Source: an uncultured Verrucomicrobia subdivision 3 bacterium (GTDB lineage Bacteria; Verrucomicrobiota; Verrucomicrobiae; Limisphaerales; UBA11358). From it: DNA of 40,584 nt. The notes beneath the pieces are model-generated. The model searched no databases and was not told the origin of the DNA. It worked only from the letters and a program-made list of their open reading frames with translations. Both the position numbers and the translations under genes were made by a program. The stretch covers positions 1 through 40,584 of the forward strand of contig CAIXPZ010000162.1 of the NCBI GenBank assembly GCA_903921455.1. The letters run 5' to 3'. Shown in pieces: positions 30,712 to 39,696 of this stretch; position 1 is the stretch's first letter; each line of letters begins with the position of its first letter.

Positions 30712-32328
30712 ATGACGATAATTTCGCGAACAACCTGGTTGGTGTGCCTGCTAGTGCTGGCGTCCCAACTCGCTGAGGCGGGCGGTGACGAAGTGGTGGT
30801 CATCTACAATTCACAGATGCTCGAATCCAAGGCGGTCGCCGAGCATTACGCTGCGGTGCGCCAGGTGCCGGCAAAACAAATTTTCGGCTTCGGCCTCACG
30901 ACCAACGAAGTCATGACGCGCGCGGATTTCACGGATTTTTTGCAGAAGCCGCTGGCCGAACGCCTGGCAGCCGCGGGCTTGTGGAAATTCGGCGAACTCA
31001 CCACGACCGGGACCAACGGCCAACCCGCGCAGGCTGACATCCGCGTCGTCGCCTCGAAGATCCGCTACGCGGTGCTGTGTTACGGCGTGCCGCTGAAAAT
31101 CGAGTCCACCTCCAAGCTGGATGAATGGGAGGGTAAAATCGTCGGCGACCAATTCCGTCGCAACGAAGCCGCCGTGGATTCGGAACTGGCCTGGCTGCCC
31201 GACTTGAAAATGAAACTTCCGCTGACCGGACCGCTGTCCAATCCCTTTTACCTTTGCACCAATCGCGCCGCGCTGAACTGCACGAACGGCCTGCTGATGG
31301 TTTCCCGGCTCGACGGGCCGACGCCGCAAATCGCCAACCATCTGGTGGACAAGGCCGTCGAGGCAGAAACCAGCGGACTCTGGGGCCGCGCGTATTTCGA
31401 CGCCCGCGGGCTGGCCACAAATGACAATTATTTTCTCGGCGACCAATGGATGCTGGCGGGCGCGGAAATCAGCCGGCAATTCGGTTTTGAAGTGGAGGTG
31501 GACACCAATGCCGCCACCTGGCCGGCGGTCTTCCCCATGAGCCACATTGCCATTTACGCCGGCTGGTATGCGGGGGATGCTTGCGGCCCGTTCACGGCGG
31601 CGAAAATGGAATTCATGCCGGGAGCCTTCGCGTATCACCTGCATTCCTTCAGCGCCGACACGCTGCACAGCGCGACCCGCAACTGGTGCGGCCCGCTGCT
31701 CGCCAAGGGCGCGACCTGCACGCTCGGCTGCGTGTATGAACCTTACTTGCAATTCACGCCCAACATCGCCTTCTGCCTGCAAGCGCTCGGCAACGGCGCC
31801 ACTTTCGGCGAAGCCGCGTGGGGATCACAGAACGCTTTGTCCTGGCAAACCACCGTCATTGGCGACCCTTTATACCAGCCATTCAAGAAATCGCCGGCGG
31901 AATTGCACGCCTTCCTCACCCGCACCAAAAGCCCGCTGCTGGAATGGTCTTTTGACCGGCTGTTCTGCCTCGACCTCGCGCACGGCCTGCGCGAACTCCA
32001 ACTGCTGGCCTACGTCGCCAATCTGCCGGTCACCGCGCAGAGCGCCGTATTGAATGAAAAACTCGCCACCCTTTACGACGCTTCCGGCCGGCCCAGTTCG
32101 GCGATTACCGCGTGGCAAACTGCGCTGCAACTCAAGCCCACGCCGCAACAGCAACTCCGGCTCCGGCTGACACTGGGAGAAAAGCTGGCCGCGCAAAACC
32201 GGCTGGCGGAAGCCCGGGAAAATTACCGACAATTGCTGAAAGAGCAGCCCGATTATCCCGGCAAGACCGCGATTGAGGATAAAATCCAGTCGCTGGAACA
32301 AAAGCTGAATACCGCCAAAAAATCCTAG
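30712..32328 (+). CDS. TIGR03790 family exported protein
   Basis: A 538-residue protein with signal peptide (MTIISRTTWLVCLLVLASQLAEA). The mature N-terminus DEVVVIYNSQMLESKAVAEHYAAVRQVP and later IRYAVLCYGVPLKIE match the TIGR03790 family, common in Verrucomicrobia and Planctomycetes and of unknown function. About the last 110 residues form TPR-like helices (LATLYDASGRPSSAITAWQT, KLAAQNRLAEARENYRQLLK). ATG 30670 overlaps the GH5 stop but would place about 14 residues before the signal, so ATG 30712 is preferred. Its place after a GH5 gene suggests an envelope role. Confidence 0.85.
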   Translation: MTIISRTTWLVCLLVLASQLAEAGGDEVVVIYNSQMLESKAVAEHYAAVRQVPAKQIFGFGLTTNEVMTRADFTDFLQKPLAERLAAAGLWKFGELTTTGTNGQPAQADIRVVASKIRYAVLCYGVPLKIESTSKLDEWEGKIVGDQFRRNEAAVDSELAWLPDLKMKLPLTGPLSNPFYLCTNRAALNCTNGLLMVSRLDGPTPQIANHLVDKAVEAETSGLWGRAYFDARGLATNDNYFLGDQWMLAGAEISRQFGFEVEVDTNAATWPAVFPMSHIAIYAGWYAGDACGPFTAAKMEFMPGAFAYHLHSFSADTLHSATRNWCGPLLAKGATCTLGCVYEPYLQFTPNIAFCLQALGNGATFGEAAWGSQNALSWQTTVIGDPLYQPFKKSPAELHAFLTRTKSPLLEWSFDRLFCLDLAHGLRELQLLAYVANLPVTAQSAVLNEKLATLYDASGRPSSAITAWQTALQLKPTPQQQLRLRLTLGEKLAAQNRLAEARENYRQLLKEQPDYPGKTAIEDKIQSLEQKLNTAKKS

Positions 32329-32333
32329 CCGCC

Positions 32334-33155
32334 ATGGCCATCTTCTACGACACCCACGCGCATCTCGATTATCCCGATTACGCCAAAGATTTTCCGGAAG
32401 TCCTCGCCCGCGCCCAAGCCGCCGGCATCACGAAAATCATTTCCATCGGCACCAGCCTCGACAGCAGCCGCCGCGCCGTGGCGCTCGCGGAGAAGCACCC
32501 AAACCTCTACGCCGCAGCCGGCTGGCATCCATCCGAAGCGCTGGAAGCGCCCGCCGATCTCCGCCCGGCCCTGCGCGAACTGGCCCGCCACCCGAAAGTC
32601 GTCGCCATCGGCGAGACGGGCCTGGATTACTACCGCCTGCCCAGCACGCAAGGCGGCAGCGCAGACGATGACGTTCGCTACAAACAGCGACAGGCCGAAA
32701 TTTTCCAGCAGCAGCTTGAAGTCGCCGCCGAAGTGGGCCTGAACGCCATCATACACCAGCGCGCCGCGTTCGATGACACGCTGGCCCAGCTAAAACCCTT
32801 CGCCGGAAAAGTGCGCGGCGTCTTCCACTGCTTCGGCGAAAGCGTGGAGCGGCTGCAGCAGATTCTGGCAATCGGCTCGCTCGTCAGCTACACCGGCATC
32901 GTGACCTTCAAGAACGGGCAGAACATCCGCGATGCCGTGGCTGCAACGCCGCCGGGCCAGTTCATGTTGGAAACCGATTGCCCGTATCTCGCGCCGGTGC
33001 CCCATCGGGGCCAGCGGGGCGAACCAGCGTTTGTGAAGGAGGTTGCCGAGACCGTCGCGCAAGTGAAGCAGTGCTCGCCCGATGAATTGAGCGCCGCGAC
33101 GTGCCGCACCGCGCACGTTTTTTTCCCCAAACTGGCCGCGCCAGCAAATGCCTGA
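32334..33155 (+). CDS. TatD family metal-dependent DNase
   Basis: A 273-residue TIM-barrel hydrolase. Metal ligands: His8 and His10 in FYDTHAHLD, Glu94 in AIGETGLDYY, a His in AIIHQRA, His in GVFHCFGES and Asp in LETDCPYLAP. This is the standard TatD order, and these enzymes cut DNA and possibly other phosphodiesters. It starts 6 bp after the TIGR03790 gene and overlaps the next gene by 8 bp. Confidence 0.92.
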   Translation: MAIFYDTHAHLDYPDYAKDFPEVLARAQAAGITKIISIGTSLDSSRRAVALAEKHPNLYAAAGWHPSEALEAPADLRPALRELARHPKVVAIGETGLDYYRLPSTQGGSADDDVRYKQRQAEIFQQQLEVAAEVGLNAIIHQRAAFDDTLAQLKPFAGKVRGVFHCFGESVERLQQILAIGSLVSYTGIVTFKNGQNIRDAVAATPPGQFMLETDCPYLAPVPHRGQRGEPAFVKEVAETVAQVKQCSPDELSAATCRTAHVFFPKLAAPANA

Positions 33156-33909
33156 AGCATTACAAATCCGCATCCACGGCGACGACTCCCGGCCGACGCT
33201 GATTTATCTACCCGGCCTACACGGCGACTGGACACTCGCGGGTGGTTTCAGAAAGCAACTGGGCAACAAAGTTCGCTTCGTTGAATTCATTTATCCGCGC
33301 ACGCTGACGTGGTCGCTGGACGATTACGCCGCCGCAATCGAGACGGCGCTGAGCCAAAACAACATCACCGCGGGCTGGCTGCTGGGCGAATCCTTCGGCT
33401 CGCAAATCCTCTGGCCTTTGGTGCAACGGCGGAACATTTCGGTTCAAGGGCTGATTCTCGCCGGCGGATTTGTCCGGCATCCCATGCCGTGGGGGGCCCG
33501 CTTTTTGAAACATTGCAGCGGCAAGCTAACCCTCGCCCTGCTCACACCGCTGGTAAAAAGCTACGGCATGATCGGCCGGCGACGCTTCCGGCATTCGCCC
33601 GAGACACGGGCGAGCCTGCAAGAATTCGTGGCGCGCCGGACGCCGGCCGATTTCTACGCGGCGCGCCATCGCCTGCAGTTGATCGCCGAATACGACCCGC
33701 GCGCCATCGCACAAAACTGCCAAACGCCGGTGTTCTACCTTTCCGGCTGGCTGGATCCGGTGGTACCCTGGCCAGCCGTGCAGCGTTGGCTGAGGAAACA
33801 CTGTCCCGCCTTGCGGGGCGTGAACATCATTCGTCCGGCCGACCACAATGTGCTCGGCACCGCGCCCGCCCAAGCCGCGAGCCAGGTATTGAGCTGGATG
33901 AAGTCCTGA
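33148..33909 (+). CDS. Alpha/beta-hydrolase
   Basis: A 253-residue protein with the alpha/beta-hydrolase order: oxyanion segment IYLPGLHGDW near residue 20, nucleophile elbow GESFGS (Ser82), acid candidate in LSGWLDPVVPW and His in RPADHNVLG. The substrate is unknown. It overlaps TatD by 8 bp, so the two are co-translated. Confidence 0.85.
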   Translation: MPEALQIRIHGDDSRPTLIYLPGLHGDWTLAGGFRKQLGNKVRFVEFIYPRTLTWSLDDYAAAIETALSQNNITAGWLLGESFGSQILWPLVQRRNISVQGLILAGGFVRHPMPWGARFLKHCSGKLTLALLTPLVKSYGMIGRRRFRHSPETRASLQEFVARRTPADFYAARHRLQLIAEYDPRAIAQNCQTPVFYLSGWLDPVVPWPAVQRWLRKHCPALRGVNIIRPADHNVLGTAPAQAASQVLSWMKS

Positions 33910-33968
33910 GCCGGGCGCTTTACGGTTGCCGCCGTCCCAATCCAACATATATTCCAGCTAGCAAACGT

Positions 33969-34235
33969 ATGACCAAGCAGCAAATCCTCGACCTCTACTT
34001 TCTCGACGCGCGGCACAAGCTCATCGAGATCGCCGCGTTTCTGGACCGCGTGGAACGGGCCGACGGCAAGGCGGATTTCCGGCTGAAATGTTTTCGCGCC
34101 GCGCTCGCCAAGCTGGACGGCAAAAAGACCAACAAAGCGAAAGCGGTTCTGCTGGCATTCAGCGATCCGACGATAAAACCCATCGCAAAAGCGCAGAGCA
34201 AGGGCGCGGCGGGCGCGTATGCCAACAGCATATAA
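33969..34235 (+). CDS. Small conserved protein of unknown function
   Basis: An 88-residue basic protein, MTKQQILDLYFLDARHKLIE at the start, then helices FLDRVERADGKADFRLKCF and a lysine-rich middle. Five bp separate it from the next gene, a TIM-barrel hydrolase, so they probably work together. I do not recognise a named family. Confidence 0.65.
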   Translation: MTKQQILDLYFLDARHKLIEIAAFLDRVERADGKADFRLKCFRAALAKLDGKKTNKAKAVLLAFSDPTIKPIAKAQSKGAAGAYANSI

Positions 34236-34240
34236 CGGCC

Positions 34241-35047
34241 ATGCGCTACATCGAACCCCACGCCCACATGGTCAGCCGCACGACGGACGATTACGAACGC
34301 ATGGCGCTCGCCGGCTGCGAGGCAGTCTGCGAGCCCGCCTTCTGGGCGGGCTTTGACCGCAGTGCGGCGGACGGCTTCCACGATTATTTCTGCCAGCTCA
34401 CCGAGCACGAACCGAAGCGCGCCGCGAAGTTCGGCCTGAAACATTTCTGCTGGCTCGGCATCAATTCCAAGGAAGCCGAGGACGTGAAGCTCGCCGCGGA
34501 AGTCATCGCACTCCTCCCGAAATTTTTGGATCACCCGAACGTTCTCGGCATCGGCGAAATCGGACTGAACAAAAATTCCCGCAACGAATTGCGCGTTTTG
34601 GAAATGCAGGTGGAACTCGCAGCAGCATTCAACCAGCTGATCCTCGTGCACACGCCGCATCTCGAAGACAAACTCAAAGGCACGCGGCTGATTCTCGACG
34701 TCTTAAAAAATGACAAGCGCATCCGGCCGGAGCGCGTCATCATCGACCACGTCGAGGAACACACCGTCGAGCTGGTGTTGGAGCGCGGGATGTGGGCAGG
34801 CATGACGCTCTATCCCGAAACGAAATGCACCCCAGCCCGCGCCATCGACATCCTCGAAACCTACGGCAGTGAAAACATCTGGATGAACAGCGCGTGCGAC
34901 TGGGGCGTGAGCGATCCGCTCGCGGTGCCAAAGACCGCGCTGGAAATGAAGAAGCGCGGGCATCTCGCCCGCGCCATTGAAAAAGTAATCTTCACCAACC
35001 CGCAGAATTTTCTGCGCCAGTCGCCGAACTTCAAACGGTCCGCCTGA
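34241..35047 (+). CDS. Second TatD-related TIM-barrel metal hydrolase
   Basis: A 268-residue protein starting MRYIEPHAHMVSRTTDDYE. Metal-ligand candidates are His7 and His9, Glu in GIGEIGLNKNS, His in LILVHTPH, His in VIIDHVEEH and Asp in SACDWGVSD, the order seen in the COG1099/TatD-related hydrolases. It differs from the typical TatD gene upstream and is likely to have another substrate. ATG 34241 is chosen; the longer frame runs through the preceding small gene. Confidence 0.85.
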   Translation: MRYIEPHAHMVSRTTDDYERMALAGCEAVCEPAFWAGFDRSAADGFHDYFCQLTEHEPKRAAKFGLKHFCWLGINSKEAEDVKLAAEVIALLPKFLDHPNVLGIGEIGLNKNSRNELRVLEMQVELAAAFNQLILVHTPHLEDKLKGTRLILDVLKNDKRIRPERVIIDHVEEHTVELVLERGMWAGMTLYPETKCTPARAIDILETYGSENIWMNSACDWGVSDPLAVPKTALEMKKRGHLARAIEKVIFTNPQNFLRQSPNFKRSA

Positions 35048-35061
35048 AGTTCACTACCACC

Positions 35062-36399
35062 TTACGCCAGTTTCCACGGGGCGCGGTAGTCACGCGTCAG
35101 CCAGCTCGCCTCGCCGGTGCCGTCCATGAACGACTCCGTCTGCGGATTCCACTTGAGCCCTTTGCCGCTGAAATAAACGGCGTTGACGAGATTGCAGATG
35201 GTGGAGGAACGATGGCCGGTTTCGACGTCGCACACCGGCAGTTCGCGGGACTTCATACACTTGACCCAGTCCGTGAACTGGTTGGTGCTGCGATAGAGCC
35301 GCACCGCGTTGGCCGGCAACAATTCCTTGAGCAGCGGCGAGTAGTCGTCCATCGGCCCCGACTTGAGCTGACCGCCCAACGTGAGCTGAAAATCGCTGCG
35401 GCTGACAAACAACTTGCCCTGATCGCCGAAGAACGTGATGCCATTCGTGCCCTTCACGTGCGTGACTTCCGGGCCGTTGGCGTAGCGCCAATGCACGCCA
35501 TATTCCGCATGGGCGGTGGGGGCCGGGTAAAACTCAACCGGCCCGGTCGCGTCGCAGCCAAACGCCCATTGCACGATGTCAAAATGATGCGCGCCCCAGT
35601 CGCAGACGCCGCCGCCGCCGTATTCGCGGTAACGCCGCCAGTCCGGATAATTCTTAGGCAGGCCGCGCGGACTCAAGACGGCGCTGTAAGGCCGCAGTGG
35701 GGCCGGGCCGAGCCACATGTTCCAATCGAGTCCCGGTTCCATTTTGTCTTCGGGCAGATTGCAGAAGATCGGCGGGCCGCTGACGGCCACCTCCACCTTG
35801 TTCACGGTGCCCAAGACGCCGTTGCGCACCAGTTCGCCCGCCGCGCGGAAGATGCCCATGGAACGCTGCATCGAACCGACCTGAAGTATCCGCTGATTTG
35901 CGCGGACGGCGTTCACCATCGCGCGGCCTTCGAGAATCGTGTGCGCCATCGGCTTCTCGCAATAAATATCCTTGCCCGCGCTCGCGGCGGCGATGGTGAT
36001 GAGCGCGTGCCAATGATCCGGCGTGGCGATGACCACGGCGTCAATATCCTTGCGCGCCAGCAATTCCCGGAAATCGCTGTAAGCTTCGCAGCCTTTGTAA
36101 GCGCCGTCCTTGGTGTTCTTGGCATAATGGGACTCGACCTTTTGCTTGGCAAGATTGCGGCGCGTGCCATCGGGATCGCTCACCGCCAGCACGCGAAAAT
36201 CCGTGCGCGGCAGACACGCGCCCAAAAGACCATTACCCTGCTTGCCAATGCCGATGAAGCCGAGGGTGATCTGTTTGCTCGGCGCCGTATCCGTGGCGGC
36301 GGCAAACAAACTCGTGGAGCGCAGAATCAGCGGCGCGGAACCGGCGATGAGGGCGGTCTTGAGAAAACTGCGGCGGTTGAAGGGACGGGGTAAATTCAT
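35062..36399 (-). CDS. Tat-exported Gfo/Idh/MocA family oxidoreductase
   Basis: A 445-residue protein. The N-terminus has a twin-arginine signal (NRRSFLKTALIAGSAPLIL), so it is exported folded with its cofactor. The Rossmann motif is LGFIGIGKQGNGLLG; further marks are AVVIATPDHWHA, IYCEKPMAH and VCDWGAHHFDIVQWA, typical of the family. These enzymes oxidise or rearrange sugars with NAD(P); in this phylum exported members are numerous. ATG 36399 (MNLPRPFN) is chosen; the frame continues upstream to 36441. Ends 15 bp from the convergent plus-strand hydrolase gene. Confidence 0.9.
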   Translation of the reverse strand: MNLPRPFNRRSFLKTALIAGSAPLILRSTSLFAAATDTAPSKQITLGFIGIGKQGNGLLGACLPRTDFRVLAVSDPDGTRRNLAKQKVESHYAKNTKDGAYKGCEAYSDFRELLARKDIDAVVIATPDHWHALITIAAASAGKDIYCEKPMAHTILEGRAMVNAVRANQRILQVGSMQRSMGIFRAAGELVRNGVLGTVNKVEVAVSGPPIFCNLPEDKMEPGLDWNMWLGPAPLRPYSAVLSPRGLPKNYPDWRRYREYGGGGVCDWGAHHFDIVQWAFGCDATGPVEFYPAPTAHAEYGVHWRYANGPEVTHVKGTNGITFFGDQGKLFVSRSDFQLTLGGQLKSGPMDDYSPLLKELLPANAVRLYRSTNQFTDWVKCMKSRELPVCDVETGHRSSTICNLVNAVYFSGKGLKWNPQTESFMDGTGEASWLTRDYRAPWKLA

Positions 36400-36459
36400 A
36401 GAGTATGGGCGCATGGTATTGTTGCCAAACCAGACTGCCAATACCCCGAAAGGGTTACG

Positions 36460-37179
36460 CTATTCTTCCCCGCGCTTCATTTCAGCAGCCGGCGCGACCA
36501 GCACCACGAACTCCCCTTTCAAGCTGCGTTTCTGGGCTATGGCCAGCAACGCAGTTGCTTTGCCGCGCAGGAATTCCTCAAACTTCTTGGTCAACTCCCG
36601 CGCCAGCACCACGTCGCGGTCGGGATACACCGCGTTCAATTCACCCAACAGCTTCTCAATGCGATACGGCGATTCGTAAAGCACCAGCGTGCCCGGCACC
36701 GTCTTCAACGACTCCAGCTTGTTCCGGCGCTGACCGGATTTGTGCGGCAGGAAACCGGCGAAATGAAATTCCTCCGTCGGCAAACCGCTCGCGGTGAGGC
36801 CGGCGACCAGCGCGCAGGGACCCGCCACGGCTTCCACGCGAAAGCCGGCGGCGATGGCAGCCTTGACGACGCGTTCGCCGGGATCGCTGATGCCGGGACT
36901 GCCGGCGTCCGTGACCAGCGCCACCTTTTCGCCGCGCCGGAGCCGCTCAATAATCTCCTCGCTGCGCCGGGCCTCGTTAAACTGGAAATAGCTCAAGAGC
37001 GGTTTGCTGATGCCGAAGTGTTTGAGCAATTGCCCGGAATGCCGCGTGTCCTCGGCGGCGACCACATCGCACTCGCGGAGGGCGCGGAGGGCGCGGAGGG
37101 TGATGTCCTCGAGGTTGCCAATCGGCGTGGCGACGAGGTAAAGTGTGCTGGCAGTAAGCGGCGGCAGGGCGGCGTCCAT
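36460..37179 (-). CDS. rsmI: 16S rRNA (cytidine-1402-2'-O)-methyltransferase RsmI
   Basis: A 239-residue SAM-dependent methyltransferase of the tetrapyrrole-methylase fold. Signature motifs: LYLVATPIGNLEDITLRA, VAAEDTRHSG, LLSYFQFNEARR, ALVTDAGSPGISDPG and LVLYESPYRIEKLL. RsmI 2'-O-methylates C1402 in the decoding centre of 16S rRNA. The codons for LRALRALRE fall in three tandem 9-bp units (about 37078-37103). ATG 37179. Confidence 0.93.
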   Translation of the reverse strand: MDAALPPLTASTLYLVATPIGNLEDITLRALRALRECDVVAAEDTRHSGQLLKHFGISKPLLSYFQFNEARRSEEIIERLRRGEKVALVTDAGSPGISDPGERVVKAAIAAGFRVEAVAGPCALVAGLTASGLPTEEFHFAGFLPHKSGQRRNKLESLKTVPGTLVLYESPYRIEKLLGELNAVYPDRDVVLARELTKKFEEFLRGKATALLAIAQKRSLKGEFVVLVAPAAEMKRGEE

Positions 37180-37250
37180 GCGATGAATTAAGCAGAATTG
37201 CGCGGCGAATGAAAATGGATTCGGCGGACCGCCATAAGCCGGCGCGGTAT

Positions 37251-37436
37251 TTATTCAACCAGCGCCCGCGGCGGAATCAAACCGCGGAGGCGCGGCAAAA
37301 CCATTTTCCGAAACCACTGCTCAATCCTCAGTCGGCTCCGTTGGTATTGCACCCCCAGAACGATTATGCCGATACCCAGCAAGGTGAGGGAAAAGGGGCA
37401 TACCCAGTAAAGTAAAAAGCAAGTTTGAGCCTGCAC
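37251..37436 (-). CDS. Possible small membrane protein (weak call)
   Basis: A 61-codon frame with a hydrophobic segment (LYWVCPFSLTLLGIGIIVLG) followed by a basic, Arg-rich end. It resembles a single-span protein, but there is no clear ribosome binding site or family. The otherwise empty 281-bp region between rsmI and cutA (37180-37460) also contains nothing else I can name; promoters for both genes should be here. Confidence 0.3.
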   Translation of the reverse strand: MQAQTCFLLYWVCPFSLTLLGIGIIVLGVQYQRSRLRIEQWFRKMVLPRLRGLIPPRALVE

Positions 37437-37460
37437 CCGACGGCTGCTAAGATTTCAAGA

Positions 37461-37787
37461 ATGAAATCCGCCACCGCCTTCGCCCTAGTCCTGGTCACCG
37501 CGCCGGATTTTAAAACGGCGCGCGCGCTGGCCAAGGCGGCGCTGTCGGCCCGGCTCATCGCCTGCGCCAATCTCGTTCCCAAAATCGAGTCGCATTACTG
37601 GTGGCAGGGAAAAATCGAATCCAGCCCGGAGGTGCTCCTGCTGCTCAAGACACGGCGCACCCGGCTGGCCGCCCTGGAGAAATTCATCCTGGCCCACCAT
37701 CCCTACGACACGCCGGAGTTCCTCGTGCTCCCCGTGAGCGCCGGCAATGCCAAGTATCTGGCCTGGCTGGCGGCGAGCTGCGGTTGA
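37461..37787 (+). CDS. cutA: CutA-like divalent-cation tolerance protein
   Basis: A 108-residue protein of the CutA fold, a small trimeric protein first linked to copper tolerance. Signature stretches: ALVLVTAPDFKTARALAKAA, LIACANLVPKIESHYWWQGK, LLLKTRRTRLAALEKFILAH and YDTPEFLVLPVSAG. ATG 37461 is chosen over an upstream ATG at 37425. Its role in metal biology is uncertain. Confidence 0.9.
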   Translation: MKSATAFALVLVTAPDFKTARALAKAALSARLIACANLVPKIESHYWWQGKIESSPEVLLLLKTRRTRLAALEKFILAHHPYDTPEFLVLPVSAGNAKYLAWLAASCG

Positions 37788-37945
37788 AATCTGACGGAAA
37801 ATGTCGTGCGAAGGCCGCGAAGAAGACGAAGGGAAGACAGGCCGCTCCTTCGCCCCGGCGCGGCCGGCGCGTGACCGGTGCGAAACGGTTACATCTGCCG
37901 CCGAAAATAATTTGCACCCGCCGGCTACCGGTTTAGATTTGTCCT

Positions 37946-38671
37946 GTGAATCAGGTGGACGCCATCCCGCTATTGTTCCTGGGCCTGCAAGGGCTGGCGC
38001 TGGGCCTGAGTTTTCTGATTCTCGGCTGGCTGCTGGCACGGCATCGCTGGCAGCGGCCCGCACCCCCAGCCGCCTTGCCGGAGCATAGATTCTTCCCGTT
38101 CCAACCCGTCACCGTGCGGCGGCCGGGCTGCTGGCTCGCCATCCGCGCCGCCACACCAGAGGCTGTGAAGCTGACGCTGGGATTGAACCGTGCGGCCCCG
38201 TGCACGTGGGCGGAGGGCCTAGCGGGCGAACATGAGTTCTTCATCAGCCCGCAGGTCCATGGCTGGGTGATCGTCACCGGCATGGCGTTGCCGAATCCGT
38301 CGGATGATGTGGACGCGACCTTCCTGTTTCTCACGGCGTTGAGCAAGCAGCTCGGCCATGTGCAATACTTCTATGCGAGCCGACGCTTGCATCATCACGC
38401 CTGGGCGCGGCTGGACGACGGCTGCGTCACCCGCGCCTACGCGTGGGCCGGCGAGACGGTCTGGAATCAAGGCGGCGTGACGGTGCCGGAAATCGAGGTG
38501 GACATGCGGCTCTTGGCCTACGGCGAACCGGCCACCTCGCAGCGCGAGGTGGACACGAACTTCGAAAAGGTGCCGCAACTGGCCGCACGCTGGAGCCTGG
38601 ATCCGGCAGAGGTGAAATTACATACGCTGGCGGCCACCAAGGGCATCGCGGGCGAATCCGCCTTTCCCTGA
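37946..38671 (+). CDS. Hypothetical protein with N-terminal membrane span
   Basis: A 241-residue frame from GTG 37946. A hydrophobic span lies at about residues 8-30 (PLLFLGLQGLALGLSFLILGWLL) and a domain of about 200 residues follows, with HGWVIVTGMALPNPSDDVD, QYFYASRRLHHHAWAR and AYAWAGETVWNQGG. I do not recognise the family. The start is uncertain because no ATG precedes the span. Confidence 0.65.
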   Translation: MNQVDAIPLLFLGLQGLALGLSFLILGWLLARHRWQRPAPPAALPEHRFFPFQPVTVRRPGCWLAIRAATPEAVKLTLGLNRAAPCTWAEGLAGEHEFFISPQVHGWVIVTGMALPNPSDDVDATFLFLTALSKQLGHVQYFYASRRLHHHAWARLDDGCVTRAYAWAGETVWNQGGVTVPEIEVDMRLLAYGEPATSQREVDTNFEKVPQLAARWSLDPAEVKLHTLAATKGIAGESAFP

Positions 38672-38728
38672 AAAATTTTATTGCGAAAAAGAGGCGGCGG
38701 GCGCAGAGTGCGTCAACGAAAGGAACTT

Positions 38729-39319
38729 ATGTCATTCAGTATTGAACTTGAACTTCAGAATTTTCCCAAGCCCGCCAAACTCAAAGATGGCAAAAAGGCC
38801 ACCATCCGCGTGCTCAAAGCTGATGACGAAAAGGAGTTTCACCAGCTCTTCCTCGACATCCCGGAGCGCGAACGGATGTTCATCAAGCATCGCGTGCAGG
38901 ACATCAAGGTCATCCGCGACTGGTGCAAGAACATCGACGTAGGCCGCAACCTGCCGTTGCTCGGCATCATGGACGGCAAAATCGTCGGCGTCGCCACGCT
39001 GCACCAGCGGCTGGGCGGCTGGAAACGCCACATCGGCCGCGTGAGCGTGCTGGTGCATCCGAATTTCCGCGGCCGCGGCCTGGCAACCAAGCTCATCGAA
39101 GAAACGCTCGATATCTCGCGGCGCGCGAGCCTCGAACGCGTCGAGGCGGCCTTCATCGCCGAACAGGAGGCGGCCATGAAGATGTTTGCGATGCTCGGCT
39201 TCAGCCAGCTCGTGCGCCTCGAAGATTATGTGAAGGACATGCAGGCCATCACGCATGATTACGTCCTGATGGGCCTCGACCTGCGCACCGACGAGGAATA
39301 CGCCGGCGTGGGAGGATGA
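38729..39319 (+). CDS. GNAT family N-acetyltransferase
   Basis: A 196-residue protein. The acetyl-CoA site is VSVLVHPNFRGRGLATKLIEE (R-G-R-G-L-A loop), followed by the helix and strand VEAAFIAEQEAAMKMFAMLGFSQL, the usual GNAT core. The acceptor substrate is unknown. AGGAA lies 8 bp before ATG 38729; the longer frame from 38681 has no family-like sequence. Confidence 0.88.
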   Translation: MSFSIELELQNFPKPAKLKDGKKATIRVLKADDEKEFHQLFLDIPERERMFIKHRVQDIKVIRDWCKNIDVGRNLPLLGIMDGKIVGVATLHQRLGGWKRHIGRVSVLVHPNFRGRGLATKLIEETLDISRRASLERVEAAFIAEQEAAMKMFAMLGFSQLVRLEDYVKDMQAITHDYVLMGLDLRTDEEYAGVGG

Positions 39320-39381
39320 AAAACAAATGGTGAAGGCAGCCAGCTTACTCATTTGGCATTCTTCCTTCTACCTTTTCCCCA

Positions 39382-39648
39382 ATGCCCCCCGAAGCCTGCC
39401 CCAACTGCGGCGCCCTGGTGCCGCCACGCGCCAAGGCCTGCCCCGGCTGCGGCTCCGATGAGAAGACCGGCTGGTCGGACTCCGCCCACGCCAGCTACCT
39501 CGGCATTCCCGACGAGGCGTTTGATTACGACGAGTTCGTGGCAGAGGAGTTTAATCCGCCCAAACTCAAGCCGCGCCGCCTGCACTGGTTGTGGTGGCTA
39601 ACGGCTGTGGTCCTTGCCCTACTGTTCCTGTTTTTCTGCCTGCACTGA
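39382..39648 (+). CDS. Zinc-ribbon membrane protein
   Basis: An 88-residue protein. Two knuckles CPNCG (6-10) and CPGCG (20-24) form a zinc ribbon; the rest has an acidic segment (DEAFDYDEFVAEEF) and a C-terminal membrane span (LWWLTAVVLALLFLFFCLH). Function unknown; proteins of this kind occur in the phylum. It converges on rplQ with the terminator between them. Confidence 0.75.
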   Translation: MPPEACPNCGALVPPRAKACPGCGSDEKTGWSDSAHASYLGIPDEAFDYDEFVAEEFNPPKLKPRRLHWLWWLTAVVLALLFLFFCLH

Positions 39649-39650
39649 AA

Positions 39651-39680
39651 ACAAAAAAGCCCGCTCGGGTGAGCGGGCTT
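39651..39680 (-). terminator. Terminator of the rpoA-rplQ operon
   Basis: AAGCCCGCTC (39657-39666) pairs with GAGCGGGCTT (39671-39680) around GGGT. Read on the minus strand the stem is followed by TTTTTT. It lies 16 bp past the end of rplQ. Confidence 0.85.
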
Positions 39681-39696
39681 CGTGTTTCAAACGAAA

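Noticed and set aside
37078..37103. A CRISPR-like or regulatory tandem repeat
   Set aside because: Three 9-bp units inside rsmI encode LRALRALRE in a conserved helix; there are no spacers. No CRISPR array is visible anywhere in the window.
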